Positions 11,000 through 18,236 of a DNA stretch of 25,334 nucleotides are shown one piece after another. The notes beneath the pieces were generated by a model. It made no database searches and was not told where the DNA came from. It saw nothing but the letters and a program-made list of their open reading frames with translations. The stretch's first letter is position 1, and the number at the start of each line of letters is the position of its first letter. Source of the DNA: Bacillota bacterium (GTDB lineage Bacteria > Bacillota > Clostridia > Lachnospirales > Lachnospiraceae); contig JAEWRS010000388.1 in assembly GCA_023398855.1 (NCBI GenBank), positions 1 to 25,334 on the forward strand, read 5' to 3'. The position numbers were made by a program, and so were the translations under genes.

Positions 11000-11839
11000 A
11001 TGGAGAATAATAAAAAGACAATCCAGGCAATAGAAAGATACTGTTTCAAGCATCCTGGAGCATATGAGACAAGACCATTTGGAGAGTATCCGATCTGCTA
11101 TAAGGTCATGGGAAAGATATTTGCACAGCTTAATCCGGAAGCAGGGTTTTATAAGATCACCTTAAAATGTGAGCCAGATAAAGCAGATCTATACCATCAG
11201 CTTTATCCGGGGATTGTGATCCGGGGATATCACTGTCCTCCTGTTCAGCAGCCTTATTGGAATACGGTTAATCTGGATGAGTTCTCTGATACGGAAATGC
11301 TTTTTCAGATGATTGATGAGGCGTATGATGCGGTTGTACGTAAATTCAGTAAAAAGGCAAAGGCTGACTTGATGAATCAGTCTGAATTGGAGTTTAAAGA
11401 CACGGATGGAGATAATCAGGATTTTGCATTGCTTTGCACCAGGCTGGACAGTGCTCTTGATGAAATTGTTGGCGGAAAGTTTCAGAGAAGCCAGTATGAA
11501 CAGTACAATCATAGAGACAACATTCATGACGTGATTGTTGTTTACCAAAAGGGTGAGCCGGTTGCATGCGGCTCCTTTAAAATGTATGATGAGGATCATG
11601 CAGAGTTAAAAAGAATTTATGTGGAGCCATCCCATCGGAAGATGGGGCTGGGGGCAGAATTGGTTCGTAGATTAGAAGCAAAGGCAAAAATCAAAGGATA
11701 TGGCTGGTGCATTCTGGAGACTGGCAAGCCCTTAGAGGCTGCCTGTTGTCTGTATAAAAAGGCAGGGTATCAGATAATCCCCAATTATGGTCAGTATGCG
11801 GATATGCCGGATTCCATTTGCATGGAACGAAAAATCTGA
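11000..11839 (+). CDS. YjbR (MmcQ)-like domain fused to a GNAT acetyltransferase
   Basis: This 279-residue protein combines two folds. Residues 1-125 resemble the YjbR/MmcQ family (CyaY-like DNA-binding fold): YCFKHPGAYETRPFGEYPICYKVMGKIFAQL, then ITLKCEPDKADLYHQLYPG. Residues about 130-279 form a GNAT acetyltransferase with the acetyl-CoA loop RKMGLGAEL after LKRIYVEPSH, then WCILETGKPLEAACCLYKKAGY. A short charged linker joins them. GNAT enzymes move an acetyl group from acetyl-CoA to an amine; the substrate is unknown. GAGGAG lies 9 bases before the ATG. The order and shared frame suggest a natural fusion rather than a sequencing artefact. It probably shares a transcript with the TIM-barrel gene upstream. 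Confidence 0.82.
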   Translation: MENNKKTIQAIERYCFKHPGAYETRPFGEYPICYKVMGKIFAQLNPEAGFYKITLKCEPDKADLYHQLYPGIVIRGYHCPPVQQPYWNTVNLDEFSDTEMLFQMIDEAYDAVVRKFSKKAKADLMNQSELEFKDTDGDNQDFALLCTRLDSALDEIVGGKFQRSQYEQYNHRDNIHDVIVVYQKGEPVACGSFKMYDEDHAELKRIYVEPSHRKMGLGAELVRRLEAKAKIKGYGWCILETGKPLEAACCLYKKAGYQIIPNYGQYADMPDSICMERKI

Positions 11840-12071
11840 TTAGGATTATTCTGGCAAAACCAGTGATTGACTGAGCTAAAAAGATAAATGTAATTTTATG
11901 TATAAAAAATGCAAATATGGCACAATCTAACTATAAATACCTAGTGAGGATAAAAGCTGATATTTAGGATCCCGTGTGTCAATGCGTGGATGCTTTTTTG
12001 GTTTTGATACAGATCAATATTTATTGACAGATCCTCACGCAAATATAGTTTTGAAAGAGAGGAAATAAACG

Positions 12072-12329
12072 ATGGGAATTATAAGTTGGATTATTATTGG
12101 TGCTCTTGCAGGGTGGATTGCCAGTATGTTCACCGGTAATAATAAAAGTATGGGGGCGGGTGCCAACATTATGGTAGGAATTATCGGGGGATTAATCGGT
12201 GGTTTTATCATGGGCCTTCTGGGAGGAACAGGAATTACGGGATTTAATGTCTGGAGCCTGGTCGTTTCCGTTGTTGGTTCGGTTATTTTATTATCCATTG
12301 TGAATGCAACAAAAAGACAGAGAGAATAA
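12072..12329 (+). CDS. GlsB/YeaQ/YmgE-family small membrane protein
   Basis: This 85-residue protein has three hydrophobic segments (about 2-20, 31-53 and 58-78) rich in Gly: IISWIIIGALAGWIASMF, IMVGIIGGLIGGFIMGLLGG and VWSLVVSVVGSVILLSIV. This is the transglycosylase-associated (GlsB/YeaQ/YmgE) family, linked to general stress in several bacteria; its biochemical role is not settled. AGAGAGG precedes the ATG. TTGACA occurs at 12025-12030 but a matching -10 box is unclear (TATAGT at only 14 bases). A strong terminator follows at 12377-12433, so it is probably monocistronic. The 232 bases upstream (11840-12071) hold nothing else I can support. Confidence 0.88.
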   Translation: MGIISWIIIGALAGWIASMFTGNNKSMGAGANIMVGIIGGLIGGFIMGLLGGTGITGFNVWSLVVSVVGSVILLSIVNATKRQRE

Positions 12330-12376
12330 AGTGGTTAATATCCTCATTCCATTTGAATATGGTGGTATTAACTAAG

Positions 12377-12433
12377 AGGGGTATGTCAAAAACCGTGCAC
12401 TAACGCACAGAGTATTTGACATACCCCTTTTTT
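12377..12433 (+). terminator. Strong intrinsic terminator after the GlsB-like gene
   Basis: GGGGTATGTCAAA pairs perfectly with TTTGACATACCCC (13 bp), with an inner GTGC/GCAC stem, and is followed by six T (12428-12433). Confidence 0.92.
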
Positions 12434-12436
12434 GCA

Positions 12437-12460
12437 GAAATAAAGGTCAGTAACAGACCT
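12437..12460 (-). terminator. Possible weak terminator of the ABC-DUF169 operon
   Basis: On the minus strand AGGTC pairs with GACCT around a 7-base loop and is followed by TTTATTT, 33 bases after the DUF169 stop. The stem is only 5 bp; the strong hairpin at 12377-12433 may also stop minus-strand transcription. Confidence 0.3.
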
Positions 12461-12492
12461 CCATGCCTGCCTTACAGAATTGGGTAGAATTT

Positions 12493-13272
12493 CTAACAAT
12501 CCTTATAGTAATTATACTGATACTTCATATCAAATGGAATTCCGCATTCCTTAAAATTCTTTGCAATTCTTTTTTTGTTATCATCGTCTTCCATGATGTT
12601 GATGGTCTGAAAGATTCCGTCAACAACCTTGGAAAATTTGGAAGCAGGGATTCCTGCTGCCATCTCATCTGTTTTCCAGCCCGCAAGATGCCTTGTACCG
12701 ATGCACAAAAGGGAAATATTCATGTCCTGTGTCACATACGGCCTTGCAGAGCATTCCAGGCAAATGGCCTGGTTGCCAAGCATATGAATATTCTCCGGCA
12801 TTCCGTAGGAATAAGCATAGCCCTGGGTGATCCGCATGATATTGTAAGGATTTGTTACAATCACAACGACATCCGGCGCTTCCTCATAATTTTCCAAGGG
12901 CTGCACCAGGACTCCATACATAGGCTGATGTGAGTAGGAAAGCCCTGCTCTTACCTTTGCACTTAGTTCCTGACTGGAGTATAGGCCTAATCTGGACCAG
13001 TTTTCTCCATGGGCATTTTTTAAATCATCAGGATTAATTCCAAGGACCCTTGGACCGCTTTGGCAGGAAAAGGATTCTGCGTTGGCCTTTATGCTGTGTC
13101 CTGCGCTGGCACCTTTTACCATCTGGCAGTAACGGATGGGTTTTTGAGGGTATATGGCTTCCGCGCTTTGGAATTCAGCTTCCGTTTTCATCAGCTTTAC
13201 TCCCACGGCCTTACGGGAAAGGTCCAGGGAGGCATATAATCTGGTGACATCATCCTTCCAATTGCCAGACAT
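12493..13272 (-). CDS. DUF169-family protein
   Basis: This 259-residue protein matches the DUF169 family (COG2043), whose function is not established. Conserved-looking blocks are PIRYCQMVKGASAGHS, SFSCQSGPRVLGI, VVVIVTNPYNIMRITQGYAY, AICLECSARPYVTQDMN and LLCIGTRHLAGW. The cysteines Cys49, Cys70, Cys171, Cys174 and Cys190 could form a metal or cluster site, but this is inference. No signal peptide or membrane helix is seen, so it is probably cytoplasmic. Its ATG overlaps the stop of the binding-protein gene by one base (TAATG), so it is co-translated with the ABC importer. That placement suggests it handles or senses the imported compound. Confidence 0.82.
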   Translation of the reverse strand: MSGNWKDDVTRLYASLDLSRKAVGVKLMKTEAEFQSAEAIYPQKPIRYCQMVKGASAGHSIKANAESFSCQSGPRVLGINPDDLKNAHGENWSRLGLYSSQELSAKVRAGLSYSHQPMYGVLVQPLENYEEAPDVVVIVTNPYNIMRITQGYAYSYGMPENIHMLGNQAICLECSARPYVTQDMNISLLCIGTRHLAGWKTDEMAAGIPASKFSKVVDGIFQTINIMEDDDNKKRIAKNFKECGIPFDMKYQYNYYKDC

Positions 13273-14165
13273 TATTCCTTTACCTGGTCATCGCTTGTAT
13301 AGAATTCAAATACGTTTGGAAATGCTTTATTTATTTTTTCCTGAACGGATGGATCCTTAAAGCATTCTGCAAAGGCAGTTGCCCAGTCAGAGTCCGCGTC
13401 CTCTTTTCTCACAATAACGCCCATGGGATAATTGATCATGGAAGTATCCCTTGCAATATAGGAAGATGCATCTTTTCCTGCTGCAGCCATGTGGGTAAAG
13501 AATACACATGCGCCGTCTAAATCACTTAAAGTGGTTACGGTTTGTCCCTGATCCATTTCAATAATTTCAAGTTTTTTCGGGTTTTCCACGATATCGGCAA
13601 CGGTTGCCTGCTTTTGGTCTGGGTTCAGTTTGATCAGGCCCTGGCTTTCCAGAATCCGCAGTGCAATGTCCTCGTTCATGGCGTCATTCATTACTGCAAT
13701 TCTTGCTCCGTCAGGGAATTCTGATACAGAAGCATGTTTTTCGGAATACAGGCCGATTCCTGTATACATTGCATATGGCTTTGCCATATCAAGATCCGCG
13801 TTATTGTTCTGGTTGTAGCTCATGACAAACCTTTTGTGCTGTCCCAGTGCCATGTCTGTTTCCTTACTTGCACAGGCCTCTAAAACTACGGGGTTGGAAT
13901 CAAAGGTTTTAAATTCCGTCTCATATCCTTTTGCTTCAAAAATATCCTTAATGGCGTCGTAATAAACCTTGGAAATGGAGGTTCCTCCGATCACTATTTT
14001 TTTTGAAGCTTCTTTTCCGGTTTCTTCGTTTTTGGCTGTTTCTTTACTTTCCGGTGCAACAGTAGTTTCTGCTGCCTTTGTTGGGGTGTCATTTTTTCCA
14101 CAGCCGGTTGTGGCTGCAATGGCCACCATGGCAGTGAGAGCGAGACATAGGGTTACTTTTTTCAT
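13272..14165 (-). CDS. NlpA/MetQ-like substrate-binding lipoprotein
   Basis: This 297-residue protein begins with a lipoprotein signal peptide: a KK-containing start, a hydrophobic core and a lipobox-like ATTGC with Cys22 as the lipid anchor. A Thr/Glu/Lys-rich linker (about 23-55) leads to the binding domain (about 56-297). It opens KIVIGGTSISKVYYDAIKDIFEAKGYETEFKTF and contains MALGQHKRFV, matching the position of the MetQ FFQHxPYL block. Other parts differ from MetQ (for example VFFTHMAAAGKDASSY), so methionine is not assured as ligand. AAAGGAG precedes the ATG. It is the third gene of the operon, one base overlapping DUF169. Confidence 0.85.
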   Translation of the reverse strand: MKKVTLCLALTAMVAIAATTGCGKNDTPTKAAETTVAPESKETAKNEETGKEASKKIVIGGTSISKVYYDAIKDIFEAKGYETEFKTFDSNPVVLEACASKETDMALGQHKRFVMSYNQNNNADLDMAKPYAMYTGIGLYSEKHASVSEFPDGARIAVMNDAMNEDIALRILESQGLIKLNPDQKQATVADIVENPKKLEIIEMDQGQTVTTLSDLDGACVFFTHMAAAGKDASSYIARDTSMINYPMGVIVRKEDADSDWATAFAECFKDPSVQEKINKAFPNVFEFYTSDDQVKE

Positions 14166-14179
14166 AATTTTCTCCTTTG

Positions 14180-14863
14180 CTAATTCAGCTTGTTATATAT
14201 CATTTTTCCTAATCCCTGGATCAGGAGAACGAACAGAATAAGAATAATAACGACAAAATACATAATGGCATAATCAAAACGCTGGTACCCGTACGTAAGG
14301 GCTACGGCTCCAAGTCCACCTGCGCCAACGGCTCCTGCCATTGCGGTCATGTTCAGCATGTTGATCAGCATGATGGTGAAATTAGATACAAGGCTGGGCA
14401 GTGCTTCCACCAGCATAATTTTGTATATGATCTGAGGCTTGGAAGCTCCAAAAGCCTTTGCAGCTTTTATAAGCTGAGGATCTACCGTCTGAAGAGAATT
14501 CTCTGTCATCCTTGTGGCAAAGGGTGTAGAGCCAATGGTGATTGCAAATATGGCTGCTTCTGCCCCGATTCTTGTTCCAAGAACCAGCCTTGTTAAGGGG
14601 GCAATGGCAACAATCAGTATGATGGTGGGAAATGACCGGACAATATCTGTCAGTTTCCCAAGAGTATAATTTACAGCCCTATTTGGAGAAAGTCCGTCCT
14701 TGTCTGTGACAAAAAGGATGATGCCCAGGATCATGCCGAAAAAGATGGATAAAATGGCGGATACAAATACCATCTGAAGGGTAGCAAAAATCGCGGGAAT
14801 TATCACCGATGGAAAATATTGAATTAAATATGACCTTTCCAGCCATTGGGTCAGGGTGCTCAT
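14180..14863 (-). CDS. MetI-like ABC transporter permease
   Basis: This 227-residue membrane protein is the permease of a methionine-type ABC importer. It has about five hydrophobic segments. The EAA-type cytoplasmic loop reads LIKAAKAFGASKPQIIYKIMLVEALP and would contact the ATPase. RSFPTIILIVAIAPLTRLVLG and MLNMTAMAGAVGAGGLGAVAL are typical of MetI proteins. Its ATG overlaps the ATPase stop by 4 bp (ATGA), and the binding-protein gene follows 14 bases later. Substrate is not determined by the permease sequence. Confidence 0.9.
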   Translation of the reverse strand: MSTLTQWLERSYLIQYFPSVIIPAIFATLQMVFVSAILSIFFGMILGIILFVTDKDGLSPNRAVNYTLGKLTDIVRSFPTIILIVAIAPLTRLVLGTRIGAEAAIFAITIGSTPFATRMTENSLQTVDPQLIKAAKAFGASKPQIIYKIMLVEALPSLVSNFTIMLINMLNMTAMAGAVGAGGLGAVALTYGYQRFDYAIMYFVVIILILFVLLIQGLGKMIYNKLN

Positions 14864-15825
14864 GAAAACGTACTCCTCTCAATCCGGTAAAGAATCCCAT
14901 GGGATTGCAGATAGTTCTCACAAATGGGAAGCTCTTTTGTATCAATATTAATGGTTATAGTTCCATGTTTTTGGTTTTGAAATTCATAAAAATCCGAATT
15001 TACAATTTTATATGGGGTATCTGTCAATTTTCCTAATTCCCATAGAAGGGCATCAAAATCGAGCCGAAAGGTGACATTGACCCCTGAAGCAGGAAGGATC
15101 TCCCCGTCATTCATGCCCAAAAGCTTTTGCAGTGCAGGGGGCTTTTGGAAGAAGAGCTCTCTCACATCGCCCGAAACTGCGGCCCTGCCTGCCTCCATAA
15201 TGGTCATTTTGTGACAGAACTGCTGTACCACAGGCATTTCGTGGGTAACCATAATAATGGTGATTCCCATTTCCTTGCGTATCTTATCCAATAAATTTAA
15301 TATGGAGGAGGTGATACTGGGATCTAAGGAAGAGGTACTCTCATCGGAAAGGATGTACTTGGGGTTCATGGTCAGGGCCCGGGCAATAGCGACTCTCTGT
15401 TTTTGCCCGCCGCTTAATTCTGCTGGCCTGGCTTTTAGTTTATCTTCCAGCCCAACCATTTCTGCCAGTTCATGAACTCTTTTTTTGATCTGGGAACGGG
15501 GCACTTTCCAGCATTCCATAGGAAGAGCAATGTTTTGGAATACATTTTTCCGGTTTACCAGGGAAAAGTTCTGAAATATCATTCCCATATTTTTCCTAAA
15601 GAGCCTTGCCTGGTTTTCACCTAAGGTTTCCAAAGGAACGCTGTCTACAATAATAGAACCGGACTCATATGAATCCAGTCCGGCCAGACAATTTAACAGT
15701 GTTGATTTTCCCACTCCGCTGGGGCCTACAAGCCCATACGCCTCTCCTTCTTCTATGGTAAGGCTGATGTTATTTAAAACCTGCAGATCTCCATACGTTT
15801 TACTGACATTTTTTATTTCAATCAC
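14860..15825 (-). CDS. MetN-like ABC transporter ATPase with C-terminal NIL-type domain
   Basis: This 321-residue ATPase powers the importer. Walker A is GPSGVGKST (34-42), signature LSGGQKQR (137-144), Walker B YILSDESTSSLD with Asp161/Glu162, and the switch His is His195 (VTHEMP). Residues about 245-321 resemble the NIL (ACT-like) domain of MetN, which in MetN binds methionine and inhibits transport; whether that holds here is unknown. The start is a GTG at 15825 behind AGGTG. It is the first gene of the four-gene operon, transcribed from the promoter at 15916-15944 with a leader of about 83 bases. That leader is too short for a typical SAM-I riboswitch. Confidence 0.9.
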   Translation of the reverse strand: MIEIKNVSKTYGDLQVLNNISLTIEEGEAYGLVGPSGVGKSTLLNCLAGLDSYESGSIIVDSVPLETLGENQARLFRKNMGMIFQNFSLVNRKNVFQNIALPMECWKVPRSQIKKRVHELAEMVGLEDKLKARPAELSGGQKQRVAIARALTMNPKYILSDESTSSLDPSITSSILNLLDKIRKEMGITIIMVTHEMPVVQQFCHKMTIMEAGRAAVSGDVRELFFQKPPALQKLLGMNDGEILPASGVNVTFRLDFDALLWELGKLTDTPYKIVNSDFYEFQNQKHGTITINIDTKELPICENYLQSHGILYRIERSTFS

Positions 15826-15877
15826 GGCTGCACCTAATTTGTTGGTATGGTTTGCTTTGTATCAATACATGAAAATT

Positions 15878-15895
15878 CCGCAGGAAAATCTGCGG
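15878..15895 (-). other. Leader hairpin upstream of the metN-like gene
   Basis: CCGCAG pairs with CTGCGG around six bases, and on the minus strand AATTTTC follows. It lies in the predicted leader between promoter and GTG start. It could be a weak attenuator or an mRNA-stabilising hairpin; the T run is too short to call a terminator. Confidence 0.4.
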
Positions 15896-15915
15896 TTTGA
15901 ATCAGAATCTTTTCT

Positions 15916-15944
15916 ATTATGTATTAACTGTATGTATTAGTCAA
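15916..15944 (-). promoter_or_regulatory. Sigma-A promoter of the ABC-DUF169 operon
   Basis: On the minus strand TTGACT (15944-15939), a 17-base spacer and CATAAT (15921-15916). The -35 box directly touches the large inverted repeat at 15945-15989, so a protein bound there would contact RNA polymerase. Confidence 0.7.
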
Positions 15945-15989
15945 ATAGAAATATCCTATAAATACAGTATATTTATAGGATATTTCTAT
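15945..15989. repeat. Perfect inverted repeat, 20-bp arms, next to the ABC operon promoter
   Basis: The left arm 15945-15964 and right arm 15970-15989 are perfect reverse complements, separated by CAGTA. The arms are AT-rich (core ATATCCTATA). There is no T tract on either side, so it is a poor terminator even though it lies 53 bases after the kinase stop. Its contact with the -35 box suggests an activator or regulator site. Confidence 0.85.
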
Positions 15990-16041
15990 AGATAATTCTT
16001 ATGTAAAATCAGATTCAACTGGAGAGCCAATACATTCTGGG

Positions 16042-17346
16042 TCAGATGCCGGAGCGGTCCATGATGTTTACCATAGCCGTAAAGGTGATATCGTTAAAGC
16101 ATACATCAAAGTCATCTCCCGGCCGGTTTAGTATTCTGCGTATGCTTAACAGTCCCAGGCCCCCATCCTGCTTGCTGGATAAAAGTTTTCCTCCGCTTTC
16201 CCTGATCTGGCCGTTGTAAGAATTTTCTGCAAGCATCATTAAATGATCCTGCATCCACCTTGCCTGCAAATGGATGAACCGGTTTTCCCTGAGCTTTAAG
16301 CAGGCTTCCATGGAGTTTTCCATGAGATTGCCAATGACAATACAGAGGGTCAGGTCATCAATCGGGATGTGGGCGGATATATCCAGGCTTGCCATAAATT
16401 CGATCTGGTTTTCCAGGCAGCGGGTGCCATATTCCTGAAGGACCTGGTTGACAGCCGGATTTTCACAATAGTTTTGTTCCTTGGGTGTATCCAGTTCCTT
16501 GTTTAGATCAAGCAAGTACCTTTTCTGCTGATCTTTGTCCATATGGAGAAGGGCGTGGATATGGTGCCTGAAATCGTGGCGGATAATCCGAAGCTCATCG
16601 GCGTGTTCTAACATCTGGTTGTAGTGCTCTCGCTGCTTACCGATAAGCTGCCTTGCAAAAACAAGCTCTTCTTCTGTTTTTTTTCTGGAGACAGCCTCTA
16701 GAGTTCCGTCCAGGATCATAACATAAAGCACCAGGATCATGGTACAAAAGGCCAGATAGAACACCACATCTTCAAAGCCTCTGTTTGCAAGGGATTCTCT
16801 GGAAAAGATCGTGGACGTGCCAAACAGGGAAATAGCCAGGGAAATGGCCGGGTACGAGGCAAGGAGCAGATGGGACCGCCTGGACAGCTGGACAAAAAGC
16901 TGGCCGGTCCTGGATTTCAGCCAATAGCGGACAAAAGCATAAAAGCCGCAGGCAGATAAAAAGGAAACAATTACGCAGATCTGGCTGTAGGAAAGGAAAA
17001 TGGATTTCCCCAAAACTGAGGCGGCAAACTCGTTAAGTGACATGGATAGGACAGCAAAAAGCCAGGCAGATACATATAAATATACTTTTTTAATCAGTTC
17101 TCCATTAAAAAATATGAGGAGAAGAAGAAAGAAGAGGCAGGAAAAGATCCCCTGGATAAGAAGAAACACCGGTTTCCTTATGGGAAACAGGGACTGGAGA
17201 GAGACCATGATGACCCAAAGATAGACGGATACTGCCGCAATGTTCTCCCGGTTCTTCCTTTTGGGCTCCAGACAGACAAAAATGGGCATCATGCGGACTG
17301 CCAGATTGATCAGATTTAATATAACATTGCATGCCGCTTCGTTCAT
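16042..17346 (-). CDS. GHKL-type (AgrC-like) sensor histidine kinase
   Basis: This 434-residue protein has an N-terminal membrane domain with about six hydrophobic segments (within residues 5-215), a coiled helix, and a C-terminal kinase. The phospho-acceptor is probably His257 in IRHDFRHHIHAL. The ATP-binding domain shows the N box NLMENSMEAC (340-349) and the G box DGGLGLLSIRRIL (394-406), the GHKL/SPOB-type pattern shared with AgrC and other LytTR partners. It starts 7 bases after the response-regulator stop, behind GTGAGG, so the pair is one transcript. No signal peptide-processing gene or peptide precursor of agr type is nearby, so its ligand may be a small molecule. Confidence 0.88.
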   Translation of the reverse strand: MNEAACNVILNLINLAVRMMPIFVCLEPKRKNRENIAAVSVYLWVIMVSLQSLFPIRKPVFLLIQGIFSCLFFLLLLIFFNGELIKKVYLYVSAWLFAVLSMSLNEFAASVLGKSIFLSYSQICVIVSFLSACGFYAFVRYWLKSRTGQLFVQLSRRSHLLLASYPAISLAISLFGTSTIFSRESLANRGFEDVVFYLAFCTMILVLYVMILDGTLEAVSRKKTEEELVFARQLIGKQREHYNQMLEHADELRIIRHDFRHHIHALLHMDKDQQKRYLLDLNKELDTPKEQNYCENPAVNQVLQEYGTRCLENQIEFMASLDISAHIPIDDLTLCIVIGNLMENSMEACLKLRENRFIHLQARWMQDHLMMLAENSYNGQIRESGGKLLSSKQDGGLGLLSIRRILNRPGDDFDVCFNDITFTAMVNIMDRSGI

Positions 17347-17353
17347 GGATGCC

Positions 17354-18061
17354 TCACTTTAATTGATAATGATAGTAAATGTATTTACATTCCTTGTAAA
17401 AATTGCGGGAAACTGGAACCATATCTCCGTTTGTCATCAAAAAGCCTGTGGCTTCCAAAGATTCCACGTGATTTAGGTTAACAATAAAGCTTTGGTGACA
17501 GCGGAGAAAGCAGTTCTGGGGCATTAATTCTATCAGAAGCTCATTGAGCTTCTGATGCACGGAAAGGATTTCTCCGTTTTTTAAGACAATGTAAACCCGG
17601 TGCAGCCTGTTTTCAAAGTAAACGATCCTGTTTAGTTTAAGTTCCATGGGAACCCGGTTATGTACAATGGAAATGGCAGCCTCTCTGGATTTAAAGTTTT
17701 GATCCATGACCCGCCTTAAGGTTTCTTCAAAATCCCTTTCTGCCAGGGGTTTTAAGACAAAACCAGAGGCATTGACACGGTAACCGTCTACAGCGGATTC
17801 CAAAGAAGAAGTAATAAATACGATGACAGGAGCCTCCAGCTTTTTAACCAGCTTTTTAGCGGCCTCCATACCAGTCATGTCGGGCATGATAACATCCAGT
17901 AAATAGATGTCATAGGTTTCTATCGCGGAAAGCAATGTTTCAGCGGTTTCAAAATCATCAATCTGAGCATCCATAGCCTGCTTTTTATAATAGTCGTGTA
18001 CAAAGTCAAGAATTCTCTTCCTGTCCTCTCTGCTGTCGTCACAGATGGCAATCTTCAACAT
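17354..18061 (-). CDS. LytTR-family response regulator
   Basis: This 235-residue regulator has a receiver domain (about 1-120) and a LytTR DNA-binding domain (about 130-235). Asp8/Asp9, the phospho-acceptor Asp56 (IYLLDVIMPDMTG), Thr84 and Lys104 form the receiver active site. The C-terminal part includes NRIVYFENRLHRVYIVLKNG and FLRCHQSFIVNLNHVESLEA, the LytTR pattern. A longer frame opens at 18136, but GGAGGG sits 9 bases before the ATG at 18061, receiver homology starts there, and the predicted promoter lies inside the longer frame. It is co-transcribed with the kinase and diverges from the symporter gene. Its targets are likely this symporter and/or the ABC operon (inference). Confidence 0.9.
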   Translation of the reverse strand: MLKIAICDDSREDRKRILDFVHDYYKKQAMDAQIDDFETAETLLSAIETYDIYLLDVIMPDMTGMEAAKKLVKKLEAPVIVFITSSLESAVDGYRVNASGFVLKPLAERDFEETLRRVMDQNFKSREAAISIVHNRVPMELKLNRIVYFENRLHRVYIVLKNGEILSVHQKLNELLIELMPQNCFLRCHQSFIVNLNHVESLEATGFLMTNGDMVPVSRNFYKECKYIYYHYQLK

Positions 18062-18086
18062 AGAAAAGTCCCTCCGATCTGCTTTC

Positions 18087-18115
18087 ATTTTATTTAGATT
18101 TTTCATAGAAGTCAA
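18087..18115 (-). promoter_or_regulatory. Sigma-A promoter of the two-component system
   Basis: On the minus strand TTGACT (18115-18110), a 17-base spacer and TAAAAT (18092-18087), 25 bases before the ATG at 18061. Confidence 0.65.
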
Positions 18116-18236
18116 GCGGTGAAAAGGAATCAGCATATTTGGTGGGATATTAACAGAATCGGCTGTGTGTCTTACCCGGTAAATGTGTTAAACTGGACTT
18201 ATAAAGAATTTTCATACGAAAACAGGAGGGGTTTTT

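Noticed and set aside
15826..16041. SAM riboswitch before the metN-like gene
   Set aside because: The predicted leader is too short and I see no S-box motif set.
16042..18061. agr-type peptide quorum-sensing locus
   Set aside because: The kinase and regulator resemble AgrC/AgrA in type, but no AgrB protease or AgrD-like small peptide frame was seen nearby.
18062..18136. Longer N-terminus for the LytTR response regulator
   Set aside because: The extra residues precede the receiver start, cover the predicted promoter and lack a ribosome site as good as that at 18061.
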